This document shows, piece after piece, positions 1-11,439 of a stretch of 64,000 bases of DNA. Positions within the stretch are counted from its first letter, which is position 1. Each line of letters opens with the position of its first letter. The translations under genes and the position numbers were made by a program. Source of the stretch: Brachypodium distachyon (Eukaryota; Streptophyta; Magnoliopsida; Poales; Poaceae); NCBI RefSeq assembly GCF_000005505.3, contig NC_016134.3, positions 11,018,624-11,082,623 on the forward strand, given 5' to 3'. The notes under the pieces were generated by a model. It searched no databases and was not told the origin of the DNA. It saw only the letters and a list, made by a program, of their open reading frames with translations.

Positions 1-1526
1 GCGCCTGCAGCTTCGCCCCACCTCGCCGTCGGCCTCCACCACCAGCAAGCAGCGCCTTCCTCCTCTCTGCTCTCTCTTCTTGCTGCTGCTCCACATCTCC
101 AGCGCCTACTGCTCCTGGCCGCCAAGCTCTCGGCCCGTCCATCTTCTCCAGCAGCGCCACCAAGCACCTCCGGCGCCTCCCCTCGCTTTCCTCACCTCGA
201 CGACCTCCCACGCCTGTTGCTCGCTGCCGGTGCTCGTCCTCCGCCCCGCGCCGTCGAGCACCTCGCCGTCGCCTCCTCGCTGCTGCTCTCCTCGTCGACA
301 ACCTCGCCGCCGGCAGCGCCCCCACCTTGCAGCGCCGCCGCTCGCCCATGGGCCACTGCCGCTGCCGCTCTTCGTCAAGCCCAGCAGGCAGCCCAAGTCA
401 AGCCAGGCCCGTGGCCCTTTTCCCCCTCTCTAGTTTTTCCTTTTTTTTGTTGTTATTAATTAAACCCTGATGTGTGGGCCCTGCTTGTCAGCTGCTGTTG
501 CTTAGCCTTGCCGCTGCTGTGTTGTTGTTGCCGCCGCTCCGCGTGCGCTTCGTCGTGCCCCTGCCCAAGACCTTGCTGTGCACTGCGAAGATCGACGACC
601 GACGAACCCCAAAGATGGAGCCATGTACTCCTACTTTCCCTATGTGTACGACTACTTCGTCTACCTCGGCTACTTCCTCTACATCGCGACGCCGCACGTG
701 TCCAACGTATAACGTGCGACCGTTCCGTAAAGCCGACAGTTCTTTGTTGTAGACCCGTAGGTTGCGATTGTTGAAATGCATGTGTTGTATGAGATGCCGT
801 ATATGTATCGATAATATTAGTTGCAGGTACGTCATTGCCACTGGCGTATGCAACCCCAACCGAGTTGTGTTGTTTGGTGTTTAGTAAATAGGTTAATCAC
901 CTTACACCTTGGTAGACGTTTCTCTTCCTCTCATTAGACGTTGTTATTAGGGTGTCTCTCCAGATATTGCTGCTGCTGCATAACCCCACCATATTTATCC
1001 ATCCTTTGAGACTTGTTACATAATTAGATTAGTTCTCCCCGTAAGTCTTGCGAGTACTTTGTATTCAGTTGCTTTGCAACGTTGTTTCCTTCAGAGGTTC
1101 CAGCAGAGCAGGTGAGCCGCTAGTTCTTCGTGGAGCACGACGTTGGATTCGATATTTAGCCAGGAGATCCAGATCAAAGTTCTGAGACTCGTGGCGGGTT
1201 TCCTTCCAGCTTCCAGCCTCTTCAGGCCATGCTGTATTCTTGTCCGTACTCAGGCATAATTCGACTTTCGCTGATGTAATGATGTAATGTTGGGACATGT
1301 GTCCTCTCTTTGTAATAATTGTTATTCTGCTCTTTGTATGAGTTTTGTAATTACTCTCTTCTGTAGAGTTTTGGCAATGATATTCATGTTGCAAAACTGT
1401 GCGATGAGCACATTAATGCATGTATGTATTGAAGTGTTTATCGTAGGTTAAGAACCTAAAGCTTGAATTATGTAAAAGTTAGCAATTTGGGGCTAAATTG
1501 CATAATTCCGGTCCAAGAGTCTTACA
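1..1526 (+). mobile_element. 3' part of a long LTR, cut by the window edge
   Basis: The last 620 bases closely match the last 600 bases of the solo LTR ending at 9225. Shared blocks include the stretch around 950-1090 (matching 8660-8820) and the terminal 'TTCCGG..GAGTCT..CA'. By that alignment the LTR ends at 1526 with CA, followed by CTAGT as the likely target duplication. The 5' end and its duplication lie outside the window. The C-rich, CT-rich first 450 bases resemble the leader of the related LTR at 5.9-6.5 kb and open long reading frames by composition only. No gag-pol sequence is present, so it may be a solo LTR or the 3' LTR of a larger element. Confidence 0.75.
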
Positions 1527-1586
1527 CTAGTCTAGTAAAAAAATGATGTAGTACCATTAATCACCAATATTTATTTATAATTATTT

Positions 1587-1700
1587 AAATTCTTTAAACT
1601 TCTCCTTTCAAGATGGCATGCCGCGTGAATAATCTCGGATTCAAGGAAAAGAAATAAGTAGTAAAGAATGGATTCTTGAAAGGAGAAGTTAAAGAATTTT
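1587..1700. repeat. Fold-back (inverted-repeat) element
   Basis: A left arm at 1587-1613 and a right arm at 1674-1700 are near-perfect reverse complements (core CTTCTCCTTTCAAGA), separated by 60 bases. The layout fits a small MITE or fold-back element, but no convincing target duplication was found. Confidence 0.6.
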
Positions 1701-1704
1701 GATA

Positions 1705-1817
1705 CTCTCTCCGATCAATATTAATTGTCTCAAATTTGCGCAAATATGGATGTATCTATGTCTAAAAAGCGTCTAGATACATGTAATATTTCGACAAGTA
1801 ATATGAATGGGAGGGAG
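1705..1817. mobile_element. Stowaway (Tc1/mariner-type) MITE
   Basis: The element starts CTCTCTCCGATC, ends GGGAGGGAG and is flanked by TA on both sides (1703-1704 and 1818-1819), the Stowaway target duplication. The 113-base body contains a 'GGATGTATCTA' block. It is the reverse-orientation relative of the MITE at 31225-31337, of the same length. Confidence 0.8.
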
Positions 1818-1819
1818 TA

Positions 1820-2185
1820 GTACAATTGCATTCCATGAGGTGTAAACATGTCACTGTAAGCAAGACACACATCTAATCCTATAAACTGAGCCACCTGTGA
1901 TAATCTAATCTCAATAAAACTGAAATGGGCACACATATGTCATGAATTTTCCTATATAACTGAATTTTACAAAATTCCGTCAAATCCTTTATTATTCTAT
2001 TTCTAGAAACACCCTGGAAACAAAACTATCTTCTCCCAGGGAATTTACTTGCAGTACCCATATGAGAAGATTAGTTGGTGTGCCTGAAGGCGGATTCTAT
2101 GTGTTTACGTAAACTCCAGGAGAAACACGGAATCTGCAGAATGGTGGTAGACCGAAACAGAGTCCAGGGAGCCCTGCATCAATTC
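1820..2185 (+). other. Upstream region of the AlkB-like gene
   Basis: This AT-rich stretch lies directly before the chosen start codon. No clear TATA box or other feature is visible. An in-frame open stretch runs upstream to about 2075 but has no in-frame ATG better placed than the one at 2186 with its Ala-rich N-terminus. Confidence 0.3.
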
Positions 2186-3678
2186 ATGGCCGCCGCCGCC
2201 GCCAGCTACGACGACGACGAGCTCCGCGGCCGTGCGGCGCTGCGGGAGGCCTTCGGAGACTCATCGGAGAGCGAATCCGACGCGCCCCGCGAGGAGGATC
2301 CCTCCCCAGTGGGCCGCGGGCGGTGGAGGTGGGAGGCGGTGGCGGGGGTTAGGGGCCTGTGGCTGTGCGCAGCCTTCCTCTCCGCCGACGAGCAGTCGCG
2401 CCTCCTCGCCGCGATCCAACGAGGTGAGCCGGCGGCGGGTCCGCCCCCATTTATCCCCTCTGCAAAGATTGCAATCTTCAGCTGCGCATCCTGTCCAATT
2501 TCGTTATCGAAACAAAAAATAATTCAATTTGGTTCGATCCATCAATTCTCAGACGAAATTCAGGTCTAGATTTTTATTGCTTGAATAATGGGTTATAAGT
2601 GTGGATGAGGCGATTCTAACTTTCTGATTGACGATGTGCCCATTTGTGCTTATTTTTGCAGAAGGATGGTTCATTGATGCACACAACCAAGTAAGTTTAT
2701 TTCCCCCTCTATTGTCTCAGGATCTGACTAAATGTGCTTGCACGCATACCAGAAGTTCCATCAACTTATAGATGTACTTTACCGACTAAATGTGCTAATC
2801 GGTTATTGCTGTAAAAGTTCCCCCAAGGGCCAAGGCAGTACGAATTTACAGCAATGTGCTCCCTCATCAAATGCTTTACATGTTCATCAGTGGTTTCTAA
2901 TGTTGAGAATTGTTTCTAAAAAAATCCGTTTAGGCAATGAGATTCGGTGATCTCCCTCCATGGGCTGTCGAACTTTCTGTGCTTGTTCGGGAAGCTATTT
3001 GCGTTGGTGATGTCAATGTTGACTTCGGCCCAGATTCGTCCGAGGAGAATGAAGATTCATGTCCATTGCCGTCAGATTTGCTGTGGAGGGAGCCTCTTTT
3101 TGATCAACTGATTGCAAACAGATACAAACCAGGTGAGGTGCGAAACTGTTAATTCTTCTCACTAATTTCAGAGCACTGTGACCAACATAAAGCACATGCT
3201 AGCTCGCAATGTTGACTAGAATATAACTATACCTGCCGCTGATGATTTCACAACATCAAACAGCCTTGCCATAAGCTATATTCACAATCATAAAATTAAT
3301 TAGCAGGGTGCATTGTTTTACTCCTGCTATGTAATGCAACAGTTTGTTAATGTTACAATATAGGGTATCTGTGCTCATGTTGATCTGATGCGCTTCGATG
3401 ATGGGATTGCGATAGTGTCTCTCGAGTCTGCTTGTGTGATGCACTTCAGTCAGGAAAGCACCGCCTACGATATGCTGAAGAACGATGAGAGTGAATTTAC
3501 AAATGTTCCTGTCTACCTGAGTCCTGGCTCACTCGTTGTAATGTCAGGCGATGCTCGGTACCACTGGAAGCATGAGATAAACCGCAAGCCGGGTGCTCAG
3601 ATATGGAATGGCCAGGAGCTTGAGCAGCATAGAAGAACTTCAGTTACATTGAGGAAACTCCGGGCTTCTCCCAACTGA
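2186..3678 (+). CDS. AlkB-like 2-oxoglutarate/Fe(II) oxygenase, 4 exons
   Basis: The exons, set by reading-frame continuity and GT-AG sites, are 2186-2423, 2662-2690, 2934-3137 and 3364-3678, giving 261 residues. The N-terminal 60 residues are Ala/Asp/Glu-rich and low complexity. The oxygenase fold follows, with the entry motif RYKPGEGICAHVD. The iron ligands are inferred as His162 and Asp164 (HVD) and His227 (WKH). Arg248 and Arg254 in RTSVTLR match the 2-oxoglutarate-binding arginines of the AlkB family. Plant proteins of this type are annotated as ALKBH8-like or plain 2OG-Fe(II) oxygenases. Demethylation of nucleic acid is the family activity, but the substrate here is not known. The 29-base second exon is unusually short but preserves frame. 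The third exon uses the downstream of two nearby GT sites (GAG|GTGCGA), because the upstream one would break the frame. All catalytic residues are present, so the gene is probably functional. Confidence 0.85.
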
Positions 3679-3684
3679 AGTTGA

Positions 3685-4000
3685 CATGGTTAACACTTGT
3701 ATGATGAGTAATGTTAGCTTTTGGTCAATTTTGCACTGATCATTTTGCAGCATATCATGTAAACTATAATTAGGTTGCTAAGAGCAACCAACTAAATGTC
3801 CTTGGCATGTGAAAATACAATGTTATGGTATCTGAAAAGGCATGGTTAACACTTGTTGTATGATGAACAATGTTACGTTTTGGTCAATTCGTGCTGATTA
3901 TTTTGCAGCATATCATGTAAAACTATAATTAGGTTGCTAAGAGCAACCAGCTAAATGTCCTTGGCATGTGAAAATACAATGTTACAGTATCTGAAAAAGC
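3685..4000 (+). repeat. Tandem duplication in the 3' flank of the oxygenase gene
   Basis: Two copies of about 156 bases lie head to tail (3685-3840 and 3841-4000). Each begins CATGGTTAACACTTG and ends GTATCTGAAAA, and they differ at only a few positions. The duplication starts seven bases after the stop codon and therefore probably duplicates the 3' UTR, including any polyadenylation signals. Confidence 0.85.
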
Positions 4001-4029
4001 ATACCATAATAAACAGTACGCATGTGAAC

Positions 4030-4545
4030 CCTTTTTTCAGTACTGAGATAAATCAGAAAATGACCCTGCCCAATTTGACTGCAGCCACATGTGACGTTTT
4101 TTACTTAAACAAAAATCTTTGCAAAAAAGGGACAAAGCCTCCGGCAGGAAAGGTAAAACTTGTTGTCGACACCTCATTTTATCAGGATACTCTGTCAGGT
4201 TTCTATGGTGCACTCTTACGCGATGACAAAAGTCAGTTTATTGCCGCGGAAAATGAAAGAATTCCCTTTTGCGCCAAAGCTCATGTTGTGGAGGCAATGG
4301 CCCTTCATTTGAACTGTCTCTAGCACAGTCGGAGACGGTCACAGGGTGATCACAAATGCGGATAAAGCGGTTGTGATCAAGACCATGAAAGATGGTGGGC
4401 GATCTTCAACCCTAGGTGCTGCGGTTCATGATGATTGCTACCGTCTTGAAACAAGTTTGTAAGATTGAGCTTTGGTCATTGCGCGTGAAGCTAGTCAAGT
4501 TGCCCATGAACTAGCACGACTAGCAAGATGCTCGGCCTTGGGAGT
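4030..4545 (+). pseudogene. RNase H-like (RVT_3-type) pseudogene fragment
   Basis: From about 4150 one frame reads KVKLVVDTSFYQDTLSGFYG and continues as ALLRDDKSQFIAAENERIPF, then CAKAHVVEAMALHL. This is the pattern of the plant RNase H-like domain carried by LINE-type retrotransposons and their domesticated relatives (first catalytic Asp in 'VVDTSF', Glu in 'HVVEAMAL'). After a stop at 4321 other frames continue with VITNADKAVVIKTMKDGG and VIAREASQVAHELARLA, matching the C-terminal half of the same domain. Stops and frameshifts mean it is not coding. It has the same orientation as the oxygenase gene but is unlikely to be part of it. Confidence 0.65.
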
Positions 4546-5125
4546 TTCATTTGAAAGAGGCATGAAATTTCAAAAAAAGAAACCATCATTGCAAATGGTG
4601 TCAATCAACATGGGGTATATAGATAGCATAATTCTTTGCTTCCAACAGGCAAAAAGTTGCAATCAACAAAATCCACCAGAATTGAGACACAAAAAGGATA
4701 AATATATTGTTCATTATGTCAAGATAAAATCAGATAAAATATAAGATACAAGTTGGCTCAACAATCGCACAGAACATTGAACATTACAAAACGGCATGTC
4801 ACCCAGAACTCAGTATATATCAACATTTAGTATTTAATTAAGCCTCACTGAATGAGAGTTTGGACTTCCAAGTAAACAATAATCGGCAACACTATCAAAA
4901 TGATAAAACTAAGTCAACTGAACTTCTGTTAATCCATTAACCAACAATGTGGTTACATACTCAATGTCATGCACAGATTCTTAGCCACCAGACATCATCA
5001 TTAATTGTCAGAGGTAGCAGATACAGGTAAACAGCGAATAAGTGCGACATGGACATGACATACTACAGAACAGCTAAATAGTCTACTGCGCGATCAGGGA
5101 ACTTCTGATACATACATGCTTATCA
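4546..5125. other. AT-rich stretch without recognised genes
   Basis: No open frame or repeat is convincing here. The right half could be the 3' UTR of the minus-strand exon at 5126-5311. Confidence 0.4.
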
Positions 5126-5311
5126 TCAAACAGCAGAATCAGCATACTCTGCGATGCAGATCTCCTTCAGTATGGGAGAGGTGATCAGCATCATCACATA
5201 GTATGGTGTTGTGAAGCACACAGTCCCCAGTGCCTGCCACAACGAGAAGCAGCTGAATGCAGAGAGTACAATAAAGATGTAGCTAGCAAATGTCACCACA
5301 AAAACCAGATT
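5126..5311 (-). pseudogene. Orphan last exon of an unidentified membrane protein
   Basis: Read on minus, a good acceptor (TTCTTGTTGCAG) at about 5312-5320 is followed by 61 codons and TGA. The peptide is strongly hydrophobic (NLVFVVTFASYIFIVLSAFS, then LWQALGTVCFTTPYYVMMLI) and ends in a hydrophilic tail SPILKEICIAEYADSAV. That gives one or two membrane segments at a C-terminus. No upstream exons are recognisable on minus: 130 bases beyond the acceptor begins the 3.8 kb solo LTR, and nothing matching follows it. It may be the remnant of a broken gene, or its other exons may lie far away. I do not recognise the family. Confidence 0.45.
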
Positions 5312-5439
5312 CTGCAACAAGAACATGAACAACTAAAATTAGAATGTTTCAATGATGCAAATAAATAAAATTCATGAAAGACACTGCAGCAGCACGTATC
5401 CCTCTCACACACAAACACACACGCAAATCAAATGCTAGG

Positions 5440-8400
5440 TGTAATAGCCCGAGAGCAACGCTTTACTTTTAAGCTCTTGTTGGACCTGTTTGTAATTTAA
5501 TTAATGGTGCCATGACATTTACATTTGCATCCATGCCATGTCATATCTACCTTTTCTTCACATGAATTTTAAAATCACCACTTCAACATGTTGTTTGAAA
5601 TCTTGTTGTTAGAGTTTGCTAGAAGATTCAAATAGGAATCTTCCCTCTTTCTCTTTTGTGATTTAAATTCCTTTTTCCTACCTTTGCAAATGACATTTGA
5701 ATGGGTTTTGATTTAAACCTTTACCCCCATTTGAATCTTTCCAAATAATAGTACCATATTTGAACTCTCCTACTCCTGAGCTTTTCAAAATGGTATTTGA
5801 AATTTGAATCAAGAAAACAAAGTACAAACAAAACTATTTGCAAAAGAGAAAACAGAAAAAGGAAGAAGAAAATCTTACCTTCTTACCTTCGGCCCGAGTC
5901 GGCCCAGGCCCACTCGGCCCAGCTACGCACGCCCGCACCCCACAGCCCCGCTTCACGCGCGCCGCCCCGCGTTGCGCCTCCCAACAGCGAAGGCGTAATT
6001 TTCCCGAATACGCCACCTCTCACAGAGCGTCTTCTACCTCTGCTTTTCTTCTCCGAGCAGTGGGGGCGCCCGCGCCACGTCCTTGTCGACAGCGACAGGA
6101 GGGCTCCGCGCCGCCTACTTAAGCGCAGCCGTGCCTCCTCTCCGCACTAGTGCAAGAAACCCTAGACGGGTCCTCCTCCCTCCTTTTCTGCGCGCCGCCA
6201 TCGCCCTTCTTTTTCCGAGCCGTTAGCACCGCCGCGTCAAGCCGCCGTCTCCGTTGTCTTCAAGCCCGGCTGACCGTGTCACAAGATCCCCGACGTCGAC
6301 TACTTCCTTGGGGCGCGAGGAATTCCGCCGAGATCGACGTCAGCCACGCCTAGCTCCTCTTCTTCGTCTCCGGCCGCCGACGAGTCTTCTTCAAATTCCG
6401 GCGAGCTCCCTCCTCTTCACCGGCGAACTCTTGCTCGGTGAGCGTCGCCATGACCTCACGCACTCGTGCCCCCTTTCCTCCCTCTCTTTAGCTCACCGAA
6501 GCTCTAGGTTACGACGACCGTGCCCGGGACGCCGCTGGCGAGCTTCTACTCCATGCCGTGCCGGTGCTCTAGGGAGGCTTGCATGGTGGCCGTCGAGCCA
6601 CCTTGCCTCTGCCGGTCTTGGAACAATGAAAAGGCCGAGCCTTTGCTCCGCCGTGCCGTGTGGTCGCCGCCGACGAGCCTCTGCCGTGGCCGCCGCGCGC
6701 GCCCACAAGCTGCTGTCTCCTTTTGGTTTAAGGAAGCCGAGTGCCTGGACCTTTTAAGATCCGAACGCTCAGCCCAACTGGCCGCCTGCTCCGTCCGTTT
6801 GCCGACCGGAGCCGAGGGGCGGGTTCGATTCTCTGCCTGCGCAATATTAAAACCTCAATTTTTGGGTATTCACCGGTCACTGACTAGTGGGCCCCATGGA
6901 CCCACCTGTCAGCTACCTGGTGCACTGATGCGCCCGGTGAACCAAGTCCACGCACCTGATCTGTTTTGTTTTCCTTTTGTTTTTTTTGGTTTATTTGCAG
7001 AAAATGTGTTATCTTGTTTAAATCCTAGCAAATGCATGCTAGATCCAATTTGGGCAAACCATATATGTTTTGGAATCAGAAAAATGTAAGAAATGTAACT
7101 GTGCATTTAGATTTCCACTTTGAGGTTTCGAATTTCAAATCTGTCCCAGATTTGAAATTCAAACTTACAAACTTGTGTAGCTCCTAGTTTAAAATCTGTA
7201 ATGCTTTTGAACTTTCTGTAAAGGTGTAAAATATTCCTTGGAACCTTTACTTTATGACTATGTCACTGTTTAGAATATTTGGGTGAAGTATAGCTACTGT
7301 TATCATCCATCTTGCTAGCTAATGGATAATCTATTTCACCAAATGCCTAGATCTCTTGTTAAAGTTGAATGCATCATCTTATCACATAACATGCATCTTG
7401 TTTGCGCATCACACTCTATGTATGCTTATTTATCGTACCTTGTGTGTGTTTGGATCTTATCGTTAGAGTCTACGCCACACTCCGCCGACGAACCGGGTTC
7501 CCACACCTACTCGGACCCTCTCTCTCGGTGCCCAGCGACCGAGGATCCAGGCAAGTAGCCATTCCTTGACCATGTTGTTTATACCCAATGCCTCTCTTTC
7601 ATTCTTGCACTAAGTTACTTTCTCAGTCTTGTCACGATGCCTCTAGGATTGCATAACTTTTAGTCAGCTCTACTCAATTGCCTTTTGTCTTCTTACGTGG
7701 CCTATTACCATGTCACATGTTAGTTTATTGCCCTGCTTGGTCATTAGAAGTCTTGCTTAGATTGCTAGTCTAGTGTCCTTATTTGGGGTTATACAGTTGC
7801 TACATCCACATTCTACTTCTTGTATTTAAATTGCAATTATTAAACTGTGACATGTTATTACCTGCAACAAGGCAACGATGGGAGGCCGTGCTCACGCATT
7901 GGTGATTTGTTCCATTTGCGCCGACCTAAGGACTGAGTTCTCGTTTTCGCCGATCCAAGAAACTTCGCGCTAACCGCTCGTGGGAGAAGATATGGCTTCC
8001 CCCTCGGCCTAGTACTCGTTTCATAACTCTTCCAGGGACCACATAGTTCGAGCGTTCCATTTGGCATATCGCATATACACTGGTGTTGTGTTGGAGATTT
8101 GTTAGTGACCGTGCATTCATATAAGACTTGCGGCACTAGTTTGGAGTGGTCATCCTGCGGGCTATGAACTGCTACCAGCTGTCCTCGCAACTCTTGAATC
8201 CGTACGACGCTTCGGCCGGGCTCTCGTTTCGGTTATACTCAGTTGGGTGGTCCCCTGGATTAGTTGTGGGGCTTGGAAAAGCCATGTCGCCCAATCCTGC
8301 TGACACATGCCTTCGTGTGTTCCTTCTCGAGCGGCAATAAGGGTTGGATGAACGTGTATGGGTAAATTGGTGCACCCTGCAGGGATAAATCTTTCGGAAA

Positions 8401-9225
8401 GCCGTGTCCGCGGTTATGGACGACTTGGTTGGTCATTACTTGATCATAGAGAACTTAATCCAAACTTAATCTCAAAACTTGAGTAGTAATTAGCGTTAAG
8501 CTCGGATATGCTTAAAACTGCTTAAGTGTGAGTGTCTTTGGATCATTTCCTCACAAGGGGTTGAGTGGGTGATAAGAGGTTGTGTTTGGTTGGTGTTAGT
8601 TATTAAAAGATCACCTCACTTAGTAGACGCTTCTTATCCTCTACTTAGATGATGTCATTAGTGTGTCTCTCCAGATATATTGCTGCTGCATAACCCCACC
8701 ATATTTATCCATCCTTTGAGACTTGTTGCATAATTAGATTAGTTCTTCCCGTAAGTCTTGCGAGTACTTTGTACTCAGTTGCTTTGCAACGTTGTTTTCT
8801 CCAGAGTTCCCAGAGGAGCAGGTGAGTGGTTACTTTGTGGAGTTCGACGACGACAGCTTCGACGTTTAGCTAGCAGATTTCAGAGCAGAGTTCTGTGAAC
8901 TTGTGGCGGGCTCTCTTTTCAGTTTCAGTCTCTTAGGCAATAAATGTAAACTTGTTCGTACTCGGGCCTAATTTTCTTCCGTTGGTGTAATGATGATTGT
9001 GGACATGTGTCCGTGAGTTGTAATAACTTCGTATTTCGCTCCTTGTATGAGCTTAACTTAATCTTGTGTCGTAGAGTGACGTCATGATATCGTTGTTGTT
9101 TCAACCTGCGGTGAACACTTGCGTGTATGTTATGAAGTGTTCATGGTAGGAAGGCACTAGGGCTTAATTTATGCGCGAGTTAGCATTTGGGCTAAATTGC
9201 ATAAATTCGGTTCCGGAGTCTCGCA
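5440..9225 (+). mobile_element. Solo LTR, 3.8 kb, with 5-bp target duplication
   Basis: The insertion begins TGTAATAGCCC and ends GAGTCTCGCA (TG...CA). It is flanked by identical CTAGG at 5435-5439 and 9226-9230. No tRNA primer site, gag or pol sequence lies inside, so it is a solo LTR left by recombination between two LTRs, or the LTR of a non-autonomous large retrotransposon derivative. Its 3' third is related to the LTR remnant at 1-1526. A GC-rich leader-like block at 5.9-6.8 kb opens long frames in several phases, which are compositional. Very long LTRs of this sort are known from Triticeae LARD-type and some gypsy elements. The exact family is not assigned. Confidence 0.85.
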
Positions 9226-9230
9226 CTAGG

Positions 9231-11439
9231 ATCCCCCAGTTATGAGGGCTTGTTTGTTTCAAAGGATTTTCATAGGATTGTGATGATTTTTTTGCAAATG
9301 TACCCCTCTACCTAGTCCAATGACCAAAAATAGCCCCCTCCAAATTCCAATGCCAAAAATACACGAATGAAATGCCCTTTAGACTATAAGTGGCACCTTC
9401 CACGGCTGAGGTGACGACCCACACACTGGGCTATCTCAAGTGGTGGAAGGGCCTTTAAGCCAGCAGGCCAGATCGGGTGCTGGCCAGGCCAGAGGGCGGA
9501 AAGGCCCTTCTCCACTTTAGCTGGCATAACATGTATCGCCACCTCATCTGGCAGAAAGTACCACATTTTACTCGAAAGGCATCTCCACTCATGCTGCTCT
9601 ATCAGATAGACCAATTCCTCCTCTCATGCTGCTCTGTAGAAGCGTGGCCCCTGGTCAACTCCTTTGCTTCTCCTGATCAATGTTTCTTCTCCAACAGCAA
9701 GGTATGTTAGAGGCTTCTCCAAAATCTGGATTCATTCTTCAATGTTTCCTATAATAGCTAAATCGACTCTTAAATTTCCGTTCTTTTGATGCCATGCTTC
9801 CACGCCCCTGATTTTTTGCTACTATGTACACGGTTTTAATTGATTTGAGTTAGTTATGACCTGCAACCTGTAGTAGGTTTTCTCAGATTTTGCGAGGGCT
9901 CAGGGTTTGGGGATTTCCTCATAGCTATGGACATCATTTTTTTTTCAGATTTTAAATATTTACCAAACAGCTGCAAATCTATGGGGACAGTCATTTCCCT
10001 AGCCACTGAAGAGTTGACTATGACTTTCTAGCACTAAATTTCTCCTTTTCAAGGATTCCTTAGTAACAGGTAGCATTGGTTTCCTTTATAGTATACCAAA
10101 ATATCTACATATATCCAGATGGCTGATCGACATTGCTTGTCACATCGGAGATGCCATTATTTCTAATCAAAGGGGCCAGCCAATTGATCTTGAAGCTGGA
10201 GATGGGACTGCAGGGCTTCATCAACAAACAGGTACTGCTGTTCAGTTTCAATGACTTTGATAAAGTCAATTGTGCAATTGCATATATATGTAGTGTGTTA
10301 TATTGGTTTAGAAATTATGAGACCAACATATTAAACTAAAGTCCAATTACGGATGAATATTTAGGAACCACACAAAGAGTAATCTCGAGCCAAAAGGACT
10401 CACCAAACAAGCTATTTCTCACTGACTCCTAAAAGATTATCATGTGCCGAGTTTTCAAACACACACTGCTTGTAGCAAGGAAGCATTGACTAGTATTGTT
10501 TGTCGACAAAATCAAAAGTTTGGTGTATCCTTTTCAAAACAGAAGGAGCAAGATCTGAAGAAAGATACTGTAGTTTGAAAATTTGTTGGATGAAGTAGTT
10601 TTGGATCGGGTAGTGAGAGAACTATGTTAGATGCACCAGGTAGTGTTTGGGCTAGTTTTGCTACTCGTAGGAACAGCAAGGATGCCTTCCAATGGTGAGA
10701 CATGCCATTCCCCTTTTATGAAGACATAATTCTAGTCTATGAGGCTAGTTTCGCCGCTCGTAGGAACAGAAAAGATGCCTTACAATGTTGAGACAAATCA
10801 TTCACCTTTCCTGACTACTTAATTCCACTTTATGAAGGAGAATTGCCTTCTTGCAAATCGTGAAGTAAATCAGGACCATCAAACATTCCCCTGATCTCTG
10901 GACAGCGCATGTAGAGAGATTGAATTTTCAAAAGTTCAATGAGTTGAAATTTGAAAAGATGTACTATGGAACAGAGGATGTGAAATGTATGGGACGAAGA
11001 CCCAAGCTTTTCAGTCCGTGATGTGCCGTGTCCATAAAGTACCATAGCTGCTCTTTACTGCACCGCCCACTTCTACTGTCCCACCAATACTTCATCTTTT
11101 TCCTCGGGACGGCCAAGCTGGCTCACCATTTCCACAAGGTTTCATGTCGCAGCCGTGAGCATCCTCCGGATAAGCTTCTGCCAGCCAGACGGCCCAAGCT
11201 GCCAGCCAACACAAGTGTTGATGTACTATGCCAGTTGCGAATCAGTCAGATATGCCATTATCTTTGGATGAAGAACTTATGGAAGCCAAATTTGGATTCC
11301 CTCTCTTATCTATCTACTATACTATTTTACATATGCAATCCCAACCAACATCAGCACAATTATCTTCAGAGAAAAATGACATTAGGCGTGGGAAGAAAAA
11401 ACATAACCTTGAAGATGGATTCCCATAAGAGATATCTAA
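9231..11439. other. Intergenic stretch with one small direct repeat
   Basis: No gene is recognised. A direct repeat of about 65 bases, containing CTCGTAGGAACAG, occurs at about 10649-10713 and 10743-10807. Short open frames (10133-10339 on +, 10830-11045 on -) have no recognisable domain. The latter has a vaguely leucine-rich look that is too weak to call. Confidence 0.4.

Noticed and set aside
80..459. Long overlapping open frames in the first 460 bases
   Set aside because: They are CT-rich compositional frames in several phases inside the leader-like part of an LTR, with no domain.
5797..6757. Several 60-190-codon frames on both strands
   Set aside because: GC-rich leader-like block of the solo LTR; frames overlap in all phases and encode Pro/Arg/Ser-rich low-complexity sequence.
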